Shown here one piece after another: positions 8,633 to 17,234 of a DNA stretch of 64,000 nucleotides (position 1 is its first letter; each line of letters begins with the position of its first letter). The notes under the pieces are model-generated. The model did not search any database. It was not told where the DNA came from and saw only the letters and a program-made list of their open reading frames with translations. This stretch comes from JBCBKL01 sp963922565 (GTDB taxonomy: Bacteria; Pseudomonadota; Alphaproteobacteria; Rhodobacterales; Rhodobacteraceae): positions 21,103-85,102 of the forward strand of contig CAWUIQ010000012.1 in NCBI GenBank assembly GCA_963922565.1. The letters are read 5' to 3'. Made by a program: the position numbers and the translations under genes.

Positions 8633-9226
8633 GTGAGCTCGACCAAAGACATCGAAGCGCTGATCGAGATGATGGCGAAGCTGCCGGGTCTGGGCCCGAG
8701 GTCGGCACGCCGCGCCGTTCTGCATCTCATCCGCAAACGGGCCCTGTTGTTGGGTCCGTTGGCCGATCTCATGCAGAACGTGGCCGCCACCGCCCGCGAA
8801 TGCCTCAACTGCGGGAACATAGGCACCGCTGATGTTTGCGACATATGCGCGAGCGAGAAACGGGCGACGGGCGAGATCTGTGTCGTCGAAGATGTCGCCG
8901 ATCTTTGGGCAATGGAGCGGGCTCAGGTGTTCAAGGGCCGCTATCACGTTCTGGGCGGCACATTATCCGCCTTGGATGCCATCGGGCCCGAAGACCTGCG
9001 TATTCCCCGGCTGATCGACCGTGTCGAAACCGAAAACGTGACCGAGGTCATCCTCGCGCTGAATGCCACGATCGACGGACAAACCACCGCCCACTATATT
9101 GCCGAACAGCTTGAAGAACGGGTCAAAATCACGTCGCTCGCACAAGGCGTGCCGATTGGTGGTGAGTTGGATTATCTCGACGACGGCACGATCTCGGCAG
9201 CGCTGAAAGCCCGTAAAGCGATCTGA
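8633..9226 (+). CDS. recR: Recombination protein RecR
   Basis: 197-residue RecFOR-pathway protein that helps load RecA at gapped DNA. It has an N-terminal helix-hairpin-helix (KLPGLGPRSARR), a C4 zinc finger (Cys57, 60, 69, 72), a Toprim domain (ICVVEDVADLWAME) and a C-terminal Walker-like segment (VPIGGELDYLDDGTI). The GTG start at 8633 is 7 bp behind ybaB. The length matches the family. It ends the dnaX-ybaB-recR block. Confidence 0.97.
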   Translation: MSSTKDIEALIEMMAKLPGLGPRSARRAVLHLIRKRALLLGPLADLMQNVAATARECLNCGNIGTADVCDICASEKRATGEICVVEDVADLWAMERAQVFKGRYHVLGGTLSALDAIGPEDLRIPRLIDRVETENVTEVILALNATIDGQTTAHYIAEQLEERVKITSLAQGVPIGGELDYLDDGTISAALKARKAI

Positions 9227-9266
9227 GACGTTTGCCGAATGGCTTCGACCTGCCTGTATACTTCAG

Positions 9267-9296
9267 AAAAATGGCGGACGCTTTGCAGCATCCGCC
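9267..9296 (-). terminator. Intrinsic terminator of trcR
   Basis: Read on the minus strand, GGCGGATGC and GCGTCCGCC form a 9-bp stem with one mismatch and a 6-base loop (9273-9296), followed by ATTTTTC. It sits 35 bp past the trcR stop and between two convergent genes. It lacks a T-run on the plus strand, so it probably serves the minus-strand gene. Confidence 0.65.
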
Positions 9297-9330
9297 CACT
9301 ATATTCGCCGAAAGGATTCACGCGCGCTGA

Positions 9331-10074
9331 CTAGGGTTGTTCGTCCTCGGGACCGCCCTTTGGCAGGTTAAAGAAGCTGTCGGCGTCGACGAGATTTTCT
9401 TCCTCTTCCTCGTCGTCACCGCCCGTCAAAGAAAACGTCTCGAGCCCTTCGATCGCCGTCGGGATCTTGGGTTCGGCTTCCATTTCGAGGCTCTGCTCGG
9501 TTCCAACGAGTTTGCGGCGCTCATCATCGCTCATCAGATCGCCATCGGCGGCCTTTTTCGCTGCAGCCTTCTGAACCGCTGCATCGAGTTCCGACTGCTT
9601 GGTCAGACCGAGCGCCACGGGATCAACGGGTTGGATGTTCGAGATGTTCCAGTGCGTCCGCTCGCGGATCGACTGGATCGTCGGCTTGGTCGTACCAACC
9701 AGCTTGGAAATCTGTCCATCGGTCAATTCGGGGTGGAACTTGACCAGCCACAAGATCGCGGCGGGACGGTCCTGCCGTTTGGACAGCGGCGTGTAGCGTG
9801 GGCCGCGACGCTTTTCTTCGCCAACCGCCGACGGGTTGAATTTGAGCTTGAGCTTGTGCAGCGGATCGGCCTCGGCCTGATCGATCTCTTCCTGTGTCAA
9901 CTGGTTGTTGGCGATCGGGTCGAACCCCTTGACGCCCGCAGCAACGTCACCGTCGGCGATGCCCTGCACCTCAAGTTCGTGCATGCCTACGAAATCCGCG
10001 ATCTGCTTGAAGCTGATCGTTGTATTGTCCACCAGCCAAACGGCTGTGGCTTTGGCCATGATCGGCTTTGCCAT
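9331..10074 (-). CDS. trcR: DUF1013 cell-cycle regulator TrcR
   Basis: 247 residues. DUF1013 protein, an alphaproteobacterial family named TrcR for its role in cell-cycle transcription. The N-terminal half (KATAVWLVDNTTISFKQIA) and a second helix-turn-helix-like segment (LTDGQISKLVGTTKPTIQSI) suggest DNA binding. The C-terminus is strongly acidic (GGDDEEEEEN). The ATG at 10074 is chosen because the family begins MAKPIMAKATAVWLVD; the reading frame stays open upstream without homology. It has its own terminator. Confidence 0.9.
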   Translation of the reverse strand: MAKPIMAKATAVWLVDNTTISFKQIADFVGMHELEVQGIADGDVAAGVKGFDPIANNQLTQEEIDQAEADPLHKLKLKFNPSAVGEEKRRGPRYTPLSKRQDRPAAILWLVKFHPELTDGQISKLVGTTKPTIQSIRERTHWNISNIQPVDPVALGLTKQSELDAAVQKAAAKKAADGDLMSDDERRKLVGTEQSLEMEAEPKIPTAIEGLETFSLTGGDDEEEEENLVDADSFFNLPKGGPEDEQP

Positions 10075-10214
10075 CTCATAATACTCCTCAATGCACCCGA
10101 TACGAAAATACCGTCTCCTGTCTCCAGGAGGTCCCGGGCTTGCCCGGAACGGGTTTCCGTTGTGGGGGAACTTGGCTTGGTTATAGTCCTGCCGAATGGC
10201 AAAGGAAAGGCCCC

Positions 10215-10847
10215 ATGCGTCTGCTCGTGATCTGTTTCGGCCTTCTGGCTTTCCTGAGACCCGCCCATGCGGACCAACCGGGTGATTTCGACTACTACGT
10301 TCTGGCCCTGAGCTGGTCGCCGAACTGGTGTGCGATTGAGGGCGATGCGCGGAATTCGGATCAGTGCGATGACCGGCATGACCATGGCTGGCTGCTGCAC
10401 GGGCTTTGGCCGCAATATCACCGCGGCTATCCAGAATACTGCAACACGGTCGCGCGCCCACCATCACGGAGCATGACCACGTCGATGACCGACATCATGG
10501 GCAGCGGCGGCCTTGCCTGGCATCAATGGAAAAAGCACGGGACATGCACGGGTCTGCAGGCGTCAGATTACTTTGCACTGTCGAGGGAGGCTTATGAGGG
10601 CATTACTCGGCCAACGGTCTTTCGACGTCTGGACAAGACCGTGAAATTGCCGCCCAAAGTGGTCGAAGAGGCTTTTCTGAAGGTAAACCCGGATTTCGAG
10701 CCTGACGGGATCACCATCACGTGCAGAGATGGCCACATACAGGAGGCACGGATCTGTCTTTCAAAATCCCTCGAACCGGTCCCGTGCGGTCAGGATGTCG
10801 TGCGGGACTGCAGGGCCAAATCCGCGCTCTTTACGCCGATCCGCTGA
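10215..10847 (+). CDS. Secreted ribonuclease T2 family enzyme
   Basis: 210 residues with an N-terminal signal peptide (LLVICFGLLAFLRPAHA, cleavage after AHA), so it acts in the periplasm or outside. Both catalytic boxes of RNase T2 are intact: CAS I (HGLWPQ) and CAS II (WHQWKKHGTC), with paired cysteines. It cleaves single-stranded RNA through 2',3'-cyclic phosphates. A GGAAAGG ribosome site lies 5-6 bases before the ATG at 10215. It might feed nucleotides to scavenging enzymes, but no operon links it to them. Its stop lies within a short inverted repeat shared with the convergent oxidoreductase gene. Confidence 0.93.
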   Translation: MRLLVICFGLLAFLRPAHADQPGDFDYYVLALSWSPNWCAIEGDARNSDQCDDRHDHGWLLHGLWPQYHRGYPEYCNTVARPPSRSMTTSMTDIMGSGGLAWHQWKKHGTCTGLQASDYFALSREAYEGITRPTVFRRLDKTVKLPPKVVEEAFLKVNPDFEPDGITITCRDGHIQEARICLSKSLEPVPCGQDVVRDCRAKSALFTPIR

Positions 10848-10855
10848 CGACCCGG

Positions 10856-11845
10856 TCAGCCACCTTTGACCTTGAGCACGATCTTTCCGATATGGGTTGA
10901 TGTCTCCATACGGGCATGCGCCGCTGCTGCATCTTCGAACGCGAACTCAGAATCCATCACCGGCTTGACCCGCCCGTTCGACAAGAGCGGCCATACTGCT
11001 TCCTGCAGGTCCTGTACGATCTTGGCTTTGGCCAGATCGCTTTGCGGGCGCAGGGTACTGCCGGTCATCGTCAGTCGCCGCGTCATGAGTTGGGCAAAGT
11101 TCACCTCGGCTTTCGGACCTTGGAGAAACGCGATCTGAACCAGCCGTCCGTCATCAGCGAGGGCAGAAAGATTGCGGGAAATGTAGGGGCCGCCGACCAT
11201 ATCCAGGATCAGGTTGGCGCCGCCTTCGGCTTTCATCACGGCAACAAAGTCGTCGTCGCGATAATTGATGGCCCGCTCCGCACCAAGGGACAGGCAAGCT
11301 TCGCATTTCTCATCCGATCCTGCGGTCGTGAAAACGCGGGCACCGAAAGCGTTGGCTAGCTGGATCGCCGTCGTTCCGATGCCGCTCGATCCGCCATGGA
11401 CCAGAAAGCGTTCACCGCTTTGCAGGCCACCCCGATCGAACACATTAGTCCAGACGGTAAAGAACGTCTCGGGCAGGCACGCGGCCTCCTTCAGACCCAT
11501 ACCCGATGGCACCGGCAGACAATGGGCTGCAGGCGTCGCCACGTATTCGGCATAGCCGCCACCCGGCAGCAGCGCGCAGACAGCGTCGCCAACGCTCAGA
11601 CCAGTCACGCCCGGGCCGACCTCGACCACGTGGCCCGATGCCTCCAACCCGGGCAAATCGCTCGCACCCGGCGGAGGGTTGTATAGGCCCGCACGCTGCA
11701 GGGCATCCGGGCGATTAACCCCGGACCATGCGACTTCGATCACGACCTGGCCATGCGCAGCGACGGGCCGCGCCCGATCGGTGGGTGTCAGGACCTCGGG
11801 GCCGCCGGGTGAGGTGATTTCAATCGCTCGCATAAATGTGGGCAT
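10856..11845 (-). CDS. NAD(P)H-quinone oxidoreductase (zinc-less MDR, zeta-crystallin type)
   Basis: 329 residues. Medium-chain reductase with an N-terminal GroES-like domain (GPEVL start, VAWSGVNRPDALQR) and a C-terminal Rossmann domain (VHGGSSGIGTTAIQLA; cofactor loop AGSDEKCEACLSLGAERAINY). Structural and catalytic zinc ligands of alcohol dehydrogenases are absent, as in quinone reductases (PIG3/QOR). The true substrate is unknown. The start at 11845 has a GGA element upstream; an internal ATG four codons later is the alternative. Confidence 0.9.
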   Translation of the reverse strand: MPTFMRAIEITSPGGPEVLTPTDRARPVAAHGQVVIEVAWSGVNRPDALQRAGLYNPPPGASDLPGLEASGHVVEVGPGVTGLSVGDAVCALLPGGGYAEYVATPAAHCLPVPSGMGLKEAACLPETFFTVWTNVFDRGGLQSGERFLVHGGSSGIGTTAIQLANAFGARVFTTAGSDEKCEACLSLGAERAINYRDDDFVAVMKAEGGANLILDMVGGPYISRNLSALADDGRLVQIAFLQGPKAEVNFAQLMTRRLTMTGSTLRPQSDLAKAKIVQDLQEAVWPLLSNGRVKPVMDSEFAFEDAAAAHARMETSTHIGKIVLKVKGG

Positions 11846-11904
11846 CGCTTTGATCCATTCCGTTTAGCTGCTCGTAGTACGCTCATGGTTAAAAAGGAAG
11901 TCGG

Positions 11905-12252
11905 ATGCTCAGCCTCGCCCTGATCTTGAATATTGTGATCCTTGTACCGGTGCTGAGCGCCTTGCTGCTTGATCGTGGATCGATCGAAACGGTGATGGGA
12001 CCGAAAACCAGCGCGCGCGAAATTCTCACTTGCGTCTATGGCGCGATTGCTGTGGTGAGCGTTGGCCTGCTGATTGCGCTGACGCTGGGCGCAGCGTGGG
12101 CCGTGCCCATGACGTTCGGGCTGTTTGCGGTTCAGATCGTTTACAAGCTGGCGACGGCCACGATGCTTGGGGTTCGCAATCCTGTCGTGATGACGAACCT
12201 GTTCGTCGTAGCGTTCCAAGCCGTTGTCATCGGCTTCGTCGTCAATCCTTAA
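11905..12252 (+). CDS. Small conserved membrane protein, function unknown
   Basis: 115 residues with four likely transmembrane helices: LALILNIVILVPVLSALLL, an ILTCVYGAIAVVSVGLLIALTL segment, WAVPMTFGLFAVQIVYKLAT, and MTNLFVVAFQAVVIGFVVN. No motif points to transport or enzymatic activity, and I do not recognise the family. Its stop codon TAA overlaps the stop of convergent coq9 within the palindrome TTAA at 12249-12252. Coding potential is supported by the clean membrane pattern. Confidence 0.7.
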   Translation: MLSLALILNIVILVPVLSALLLDRGSIETVMGPKTSAREILTCVYGAIAVVSVGLLIALTLGAAWAVPMTFGLFAVQIVYKLATATMLGVRNPVVMTNLFVVAFQAVVIGFVVNP

Positions 12253-12947
12253 CGCCCCGGATCGCTCCATGATCCTGGCAGATCGACATCTGGCATGCGC
12301 GGTGGCGCCTTGATCTGACCAAGAACCCAGTTGGGGCCAGCCATCAAACGGCTCAGAACGGGATTATCGCGCACCTGCGCCTTGAGCTTTTCGAACTGCA
12401 TCACATTGTCGATCCGCCGGTCGAGGAACTCCCAAGTAGCCTGATGATCGACGCTATCGTCGCCCAGCCAGAACAGGATCGTGGAAGAGTAGACACCGCT
12501 GAGCGTGGCCCGTTTGGTGTACCAGTTCACATCGTCTGACGTGTCACCCAGCGTGTCCCAGATCTTGTCCGCAGTCCCCCAGATCAGGCGGGCACCATCG
12601 GCGGCATGCATCGGCAGTGAAAACAGGATAGTACCGCGGCGGACCGCCTCTTTGTCATCGACGGCTTCGATCCTGTAGCGGACGGCCAGAGCGACCTTGT
12701 CGCGAAACCGCAATTCGCTCATGTCGGTCGAGTTGAGGCGCTCGATCATCAGCGCATCGCCGCGCTCATGATACGCGACGGCCAGATCGATAGCCCCCCT
12801 TGGGCAGACCGCCCGCGCCATCGACAATTCCACCCCCGCATCCGCTGCGGCGGCGCGAAACGTGACCTCGGACCAACCGTCAAACGGCACATGGCCAAGG
12901 GCAGCGTCGAGCAGTTTCGATTTGGTTTCGTCGTAAGGTATGGCCAT
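12249..12947 (-). CDS. COQ9 family ubiquinone biosynthesis protein
   Basis: 232 residues. COQ9 proteins have a TetR-like fold that binds lipids and assists the COQ7 hydroxylation step in ubiquinone synthesis. Matching features are the N-terminal KLLDAALGHVPFDGW segment, a middle WGTADKIWDTLGDTSDDVNWY region and WYTKRATLSGVY. A strong AGGAGG lies 5 bases before the ATG at 12947, which decides the start over the longer open frame. It is divergent from rpsU and convergent with the small membrane protein gene. Confidence 0.9.
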   Translation of the reverse strand: MAIPYDETKSKLLDAALGHVPFDGWSEVTFRAAAADAGVELSMARAVCPRGAIDLAVAYHERGDALMIERLNSTDMSELRFRDKVALAVRYRIEAVDDKEAVRRGTILFSLPMHAADGARLIWGTADKIWDTLGDTSDDVNWYTKRATLSGVYSSTILFWLGDDSVDHQATWEFLDRRIDNVMQFEKLKAQVRDNPVLSRLMAGPNWVLGQIKAPPRMPDVDLPGSWSDPGR

Positions 12948-12972
12948 TCGAGCCTCCTGTGGAACCGTGCAC

Positions 12973-13001
12973 TGGACAAGATAGCAGCGCCTTGCTATAC
13001 G
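12973..13001 (+). promoter_or_regulatory. Probable sigma-70 promoter of rpsU
   Basis: TGGACA (12973-12978) and TATACG (12996-13001) are 17 bp apart, with a start near 13008 and a leader of about 47 nt to rpsU. No other strong promoter was noticed in the gap. Prediction from pattern only. Confidence 0.45.
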
Positions 13002-13054
13002 GCCACCTCCTGCAAATCCTTGCAACTCAAATCTAGAAAGGTGGTGACAACCAC

Positions 13055-13261
13055 ATGCAGGTTAGTGTTCGCGACAACAATGTCGATCAGGCGCTGCGCG
13101 CCCTGAAGAAAAAGCTGCAACGCGAAGGTGTTTTTCGCGAAATGAAGCTGCGGCAGCATTTCGAAAAACCGTCCGAGAAAAAGGCGCGTGAAAAGGCCGA
13201 GGCTATTCGCCGGGCCCGCAAGCTCGCACGCAAGAAAGCACAACGCGAAGGGTTGCTGTAA
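13055..13261 (+). CDS. rpsU: 30S ribosomal protein S21
   Basis: 68 residues, the full alphaproteobacterial bS21 length. It shows the family start (MQVSVRDNNVDQALRALKKK), the REMKLRQHFEKPSEKK middle and a very basic C-terminus (RRARKLARKKAQREGLL). bS21 contacts the anti-Shine-Dalgarno region of 16S rRNA. An AAAGGTGGTG ribosome site precedes the ATG. It is a single-gene transcription unit with its own promoter and terminator. Confidence 0.97.
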   Translation: MQVSVRDNNVDQALRALKKKLQREGVFREMKLRQHFEKPSEKKAREKAEAIRRARKLARKKAQREGLL

Positions 13262-13294
13262 GGCACTCCTGATCCATTGCGAACAAGTCGAAAG

Positions 13295-13321
13295 CCCCGC
13301 GGCTATGGTCTGCGGGGTTTT
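13295..13321 (+). terminator. Intrinsic terminator of rpsU
   Basis: CCCCGC (13295-13300) pairs with GCGGGG (13312-13317), an 11-base loop lies between, and TTTT follows, with an AAA run before the stem. It begins 33 bp after the rpsU stop. Confidence 0.85.
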
Positions 13322-13341
13322 GTCGTTCTTAGGGGAAGAAA

Positions 13342-14184
13342 TCAGGCAGGTCGCAGCCAGTGGCTGTGGACGTACCCGGTCTGATCCTCTTTGCCGCTGA
13401 CCACCTCGGCCACCAGCCACCACTTTCCCGTCTGCTCGATTGCATGCACCTCGGCCCCGTCGTCGAGCAGCTTGATCACCTCATGATCGACACTGGGGCC
13501 CTTGCGCAGGTTCAGCCCTGAATTCGATCGAACCTTGTATGCAAGATCGTTCCAGTCGTCTTCGGACCGACCGAAAACCAGCGCACGAAATCGATCCATG
13601 TCAAAGGCGGGGCCCGGATCAACCTTGCGCCCGGGCGAGATATCGTCATGCCCGACCACATCTGACGGCCCGATCCCGTATTCCTCGACGATCGCGCGCG
13701 CAGCATCGACGGTTGCCATGAACTGCACCTCGTCGAAAACCTCCCATCCGTCCGACTGGCCCGGACGATGGCGATGACTTGCCAGAATGACGCGCTGGTC
13801 AGGGATCGGCGTACCAGTCCACGACACCCATGATCCCGCGCTCGATTTCGACAGGATCCCCCAATTGACCACTTCGATCCCGACAGAGTGGCTGTTGAGG
13901 CCCTTGACGTTCTTCCACTCGCTTTTCCCGGCATGCCAGCCGACCGTGTCGAAATTCAAAAGCTGGGTGATCGCGCCATCATGGCCAATGACAAGGTGAG
14001 CCGACGTGTTGGCGTCAGATCGTGTGAACCAGTTAACCGCCCCGCCCGCTGACCCATTGGCGGTGTAGTGGATCACCAGAAATCTCGGCTTTCCACCGGT
14101 CAGCCCGCCGCCGCTTGTTCCTGCTTTCTTGAACTGCACTTTCCGGTTGTCGTTACCGACCAGCCGGTCATTATCAATGCGCAT
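13342..14184 (-). CDS. N-acetylmuramoyl-L-alanine amidase (Amidase_2) with SH3 domain
   Basis: 280 residues. The N-terminal half is an Amidase_2/PGRP-type domain: VIHYTAN carries the first zinc His, AHLVIGHDG the next, and GHDDISPGRKVDPGP the last His and the catalytic loop. The C-terminal part (YKVRSNSGLNLRKGPS... VHAIEQTGKWWLVAEV... GYVHSHWLRP) is a bacterial SH3 domain that binds peptidoglycan. No signal peptide is visible; it may act on imported muropeptides or be released otherwise. It cuts the MurNAc-L-Ala bond. Confidence 0.9.
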   Translation of the reverse strand: MRIDNDRLVGNDNRKVQFKKAGTSGGGLTGGKPRFLVIHYTANGSAGGAVNWFTRSDANTSAHLVIGHDGAITQLLNFDTVGWHAGKSEWKNVKGLNSHSVGIEVVNWGILSKSSAGSWVSWTGTPIPDQRVILASHRHRPGQSDGWEVFDEVQFMATVDAARAIVEEYGIGPSDVVGHDDISPGRKVDPGPAFDMDRFRALVFGRSEDDWNDLAYKVRSNSGLNLRKGPSVDHEVIKLLDDGAEVHAIEQTGKWWLVAEVVSGKEDQTGYVHSHWLRPA

Positions 14185-14257
14185 AATATCCTCCCTAAAA
14201 CCAGTCGCCCTAAACCTGTGGGCATCAAAAATGATTCGCGAAATAAGGGAGAGGGTA

Positions 14258-14716
14258 TCACAAAGGCAGTGCTGTCGTCTTGAAGACGGTCCTTAGGGCA
14301 AAGCTCGACTGCATCTGCGCCACCCCCGGTAACCGCGCGAGGTATTGACGGTGAATGCGCGCGAAATCGTCGGTATTCTCTGCGACGACCTTCAGGATGT
14401 AGTCCGCAGTGCCCGCCATCAGATGGCATTCCAGAACGTCCGGAATGCGGGCCACCGCCCTCTCGAACGCATCCAGAACCTCGTCTGACTGACCCTGCAG
14501 CGTGATCTCAACAAAGACGGTGGTGGGTACGCCGATCTTGCGCGCGTCAAGCAGAGCAACATAGTCGCGGATGTATCCCTCGGCCTCCAATCGGCCCACA
14601 CGACGGTGGCACGCCGAAGGCGACAGATTGACCGCCTCACTCAGATCAGCGTTCGAAATGCGCCCCTTCTTTTGCAGGGCACGCAGAATGCGCAGGTCGG
14701 TATCATCCAATTTCAT
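14258..14716 (-). CDS. Lrp/AsnC family regulator, probable activator of ald
   Basis: 152 residues. The N-terminal winged helix (KLDDTDLRILRALQKKGR, then LSPSACHRRVGRLEAEGYI) and C-terminal RAM ligand-binding domain (CHLMAGTADYILKVVAENT) are both complete. It is divergent from alanine dehydrogenase with 131 bp between the starts, the usual arrangement of AldR-type regulators, which switch ald on in response to L-alanine. The start at 14716 is chosen by homology: the ORF opens further upstream into the shared promoter. Confidence 0.92.
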   Translation of the reverse strand: MKLDDTDLRILRALQKKGRISNADLSEAVNLSPSACHRRVGRLEAEGYIRDYVALLDARKIGVPTTVFVEITLQGQSDEVLDAFERAVARIPDVLECHLMAGTADYILKVVAENTDDFARIHRQYLARLPGVAQMQSSFALRTVFKTTALPL

Positions 14717-14780
14717 TCGCAGATAATTCGAAGAGTTTTGTAGAATGCGCAAGATCATTCCATCTCTTTGTCAACTCTAG

Positions 14781-14794
14781 GTCGATCTTTCGAC
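14781..14794. promoter_or_regulatory. Candidate Lrp-type operator in the ald promoter region
   Basis: GTCGA-TCTT-TCGAC is a perfect 5-bp inverted repeat, located between divergent regulator and ald starts. Lrp-family sites are often short imperfect palindromes, so binding by the neighbouring regulator is plausible but only inferred. Confidence 0.3.
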
Positions 14795-14847
14795 TGTAAT
14801 TTTGACCGCATCGCGCGAAGATGGAGACCTTGCAGGAGGACGAATTC

Positions 14848-15966
14848 ATGAAGATCGGTTGCCCGACGGAAATCAAACCGCAAGAGTTTCGCGTTGGCAT
14901 TACACCCGCCGCCGCTCAGGAGGCTGTCGCCTACGGCCATCAGGTGCTCATTCAGAAAGGCGCTGGTCAGGGTGCCGGCTTCTCCGATGATGACTATGAA
15001 GCGGCCGGGGCAAAGATCGTAGCGGAAGCCGGTGACCTTTTTGCCGAATGCGACATGATCGTGAAGGTCAAAGAACCCCAGGCCGCCGAACGAAAAATGC
15101 TGCGCGAAGGCCAGGTTTTGTTCACCTACCTCCATCTCGCGCCCGACCCCGAGCAGACGAAAGACCTGATCGCATCCGGCTGTACCGCCATCGCATACGA
15201 AACTGTGACGGATGACCGGGGCGGCCTGCCGCTGCTCGCCCCGATGTCCGAGGTGGCTGGCAAACTGGCCCCTCAGGTCGGCGCATGGACGTTGCAAAAG
15301 GCCAATGGCGGCCGTGGCGTGCTGATGGGCGGCGTGCCAGGCGTGGCACCGGCGGATGTTGTCGTGATTGGCGGCGGTGTGGTCGGCACCCACGCCGCAA
15401 GGGTCGCGGCAGGAATGGGAGCCGAGGTGGTGGTACTGGACCGGTCGCTGGCACGCCTGAGGTATCTCGACGATGTGTTCGGATCTCAGTTCAAAACGGC
15501 CTACGCGAGCAAGGCAACGACTGCCGAACTGGTTGAAAATGCGGATCTGGTCATCGGGGCGGTGCTGATCCCGGGCGCGGCCGCGCCCAAACTGGTCACC
15601 AAGGATCAGCTTTCAACGATGCGAAACGGGGCCGCCATCGTCGACGTGGCGATTGATCAGGGCGGTTGTTTCGAGACATCGCGCCCGACCACGCATCAGG
15701 ATCCGATCTATGAGGTCGATGGCGTCATGCACTACTGCGTTGCCAACATGCCCGGTGCGGTGGCCCGGACCTCAACCATGGCGCTCAGCCATGCGACAAT
15801 GCCTTTCATGCTCGCGCTGGCAAACAAGGGTTGGCAGCAGGCCTGCAGTGATGATCCCCACCTTTTGGCGGGCCTCAACGTTCATGCGGGCCATTTGACG
15901 TATTACGCCGTGGGCAAGGCCCTTGGCATTGATGTGCTGTCGCCGGCCAAAGCGCTGCGGCTCTGA
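14848..15966 (+). CDS. ald: Alanine dehydrogenase
   Basis: 372 residues. NAD-dependent oxidative deamination of L-alanine to pyruvate and ammonia. The family start MKIGCPTEIKPQEFRVG, the catalytic region LFTYLHLAPD and the Rossmann motif VIGGGVVGTHAARVA are present, as is the VDVAIDQGGC segment. AGGAGG lies 8 bases before the ATG at 14848, which fixes the start; an upstream in-frame ATG at 14821 is not used. Regulation by the divergent Lrp gene is inferred. Confidence 0.97.
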   Translation: MKIGCPTEIKPQEFRVGITPAAAQEAVAYGHQVLIQKGAGQGAGFSDDDYEAAGAKIVAEAGDLFAECDMIVKVKEPQAAERKMLREGQVLFTYLHLAPDPEQTKDLIASGCTAIAYETVTDDRGGLPLLAPMSEVAGKLAPQVGAWTLQKANGGRGVLMGGVPGVAPADVVVIGGGVVGTHAARVAAGMGAEVVVLDRSLARLRYLDDVFGSQFKTAYASKATTAELVENADLVIGAVLIPGAAAPKLVTKDQLSTMRNGAAIVDVAIDQGGCFETSRPTTHQDPIYEVDGVMHYCVANMPGAVARTSTMALSHATMPFMLALANKGWQQACSDDPHLLAGLNVHAGHLTYYAVGKALGIDVLSPAKALRL

Positions 15967-16011
15967 CCGGCTTGGTCCATCACCCCGAGGGAAGTCAGGG
16001 GAAGGATTTGC

Positions 16012-16401
16012 TTAGCGACCAGCCTTGAGCGCGTCGCGGATCTCGGTCAGCAGTTCCTCTTGCGTCGGGCCTGCCGGTTCTTCTTCGACGGCCGCTTCTT
16101 CCTTGGCCATCGCGGCGTCTTTCATCGAGTTGACGCCCTTGACCAGTAAGAAGACGACCCAGGCGATGATGATGAACTTGATCACGGCGTTGATGAAGTT
16201 CCCGTAGAGAAACTGCGCGTCAGCGACCCCGAAACTCATCGCCGAAAAGTCGACGCCACCGATCACAAGACCGATCAGAGGGTTAACAAGGTCGTCGACC
16301 AGTGAAGTCACGATGGCCGTAAAGGCCGCACCCATGATGATACCCACGGCCATGTCCATGACGTTGCCGCGTGCGATAAAATCTTGAAACTCTTTTATCA
16401 T
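16012..16401 (-). CDS. mscL: Large-conductance mechanosensitive channel MscL
   Basis: 129 residues. Pressure-relief channel that opens under hypo-osmotic stress. It starts with MIKEFQDFIARGNVMDMAVG (N-terminal amphipathic helix and TM1 with the gate glycines), then a periplasmic loop and TM2 (FINAVIKFIIIAWVVFLLVK), and ends in an acidic tail plus a C-terminal helix. The start at 16401 follows the family; the open frame extends 20 codons upstream without homology. Convergent with ald. Confidence 0.96.
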   Translation of the reverse strand: MIKEFQDFIARGNVMDMAVGIIMGAAFTAIVTSLVDDLVNPLIGLVIGGVDFSAMSFGVADAQFLYGNFINAVIKFIIIAWVVFLLVKGVNSMKDAAMAKEEAAVEEEPAGPTQEELLTEIRDALKAGR

Positions 16402-16547
16402 CTCTGTCTCCCGTTGGCTGATTAGCGCGGTGTTTTCACGTTGTTGTGCGCTGGTGAACATTGGTTAACACACTCGTTCACATTGCAAGACTTCATTAAA
16501 GGGGGAAATTCTTGGTTTTGTGACCCTCACCCAAATGGAGCCTCCCC

Positions 16548-17234
16548 ATGCTTGACGTGAATGCCCATCCGATAACCCGGAAATGGCCACCCCAGAACCC
16601 GGAAATCCTCCAGCTCTACTCCTTTCCCACGCCAAACGGGGTCAAGGCCTCGATCGCTTTGGAAGAGCTGCAAATCCCTTACGAAGTTCATCGTGTGACG
16701 TTGGCGGACGCCGATGTGAAAAGCCCCGAATTCCTGTCGCTCAACCCCAACAACAAGATCCCGGCCATCATCGATCCGGACGGACCAGTCGCCCTTTTCG
16801 AATCCGGCGCGATCCTGATTTATCTGGCCGAGAAAACCGGGAAGCTGATTGGTCAAACAACGGCAGACAAGGCCAACACGATCCAGTGGCTGATGTGGCA
16901 GATGGGCGGTCTTGGTCCCATGTTCGGGCAGCTCGGGTTTTTCTATAAGTTCGCGGGCAGCACATTCGAAGACAAGCGCCCGCAGGAACGGTATGTCGGC
17001 GAAGCGAAACGACTGCTGGGCGTTCTTGACGGCGCGATGGAAGGCAAAGACTGGATCACCGGATCCTACTCGATCGCCGATATCGCGATTGCGCCGTGGC
17101 TGCGCGCGCTTGATTTCTACGGTGCAAAGGAAGTGGTTGGATGGGACGACCACAAGAACCTCGTGGCCTATCTCGACCGGTTTCTGGAACGCCCGGCCGT
17201 TCAGAAGGGTCTTGTCACACCGCCGCGTGACTAG
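16548..17234 (+). CDS. Glutathione S-transferase family protein (YfcG/Ure2p-like)
   Basis: 228 residues. Thioredoxin-like N-domain (YSFPTPNGVKASIALEELQ, with the NxxKV-type loop, then LNPNNKIPAIIDP and LFESGAILIYLAEKTG for glutathione binding) and all-helical C-domain (TGSYSIADIAIAPW). This pattern fits the Nu-class/YfcG group, which has disulfide reductase activity. AGCCTCCC before the start is not a clear ribosome site. The stop codon overlaps that of the convergent GMC oxidoreductase within CTAG. Confidence 0.93.
   Translation: MLDVNAHPITRKWPPQNPEILQLYSFPTPNGVKASIALEELQIPYEVHRVTLADADVKSPEFLSLNPNNKIPAIIDPDGPVALFESGAILIYLAEKTGKLIGQTTADKANTIQWLMWQMGGLGPMFGQLGFFYKFAGSTFEDKRPQERYVGEAKRLLGVLDGAMEGKDWITGSYSIADIAIAPWLRALDFYGAKEVVGWDDHKNLVAYLDRFLERPAVQKGLVTPPRD

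Noticed and set aside
10075..10467. Upstream extension of trcR
   Set aside because: It overlaps the divergent RNase T2 promoter and signal peptide and has no family match; homologues begin at 10074.
13055..13261. rpsU considered as part of a longer operon
   Set aside because: A promoter-like pair in front and a clear terminator behind make it a single-gene unit.
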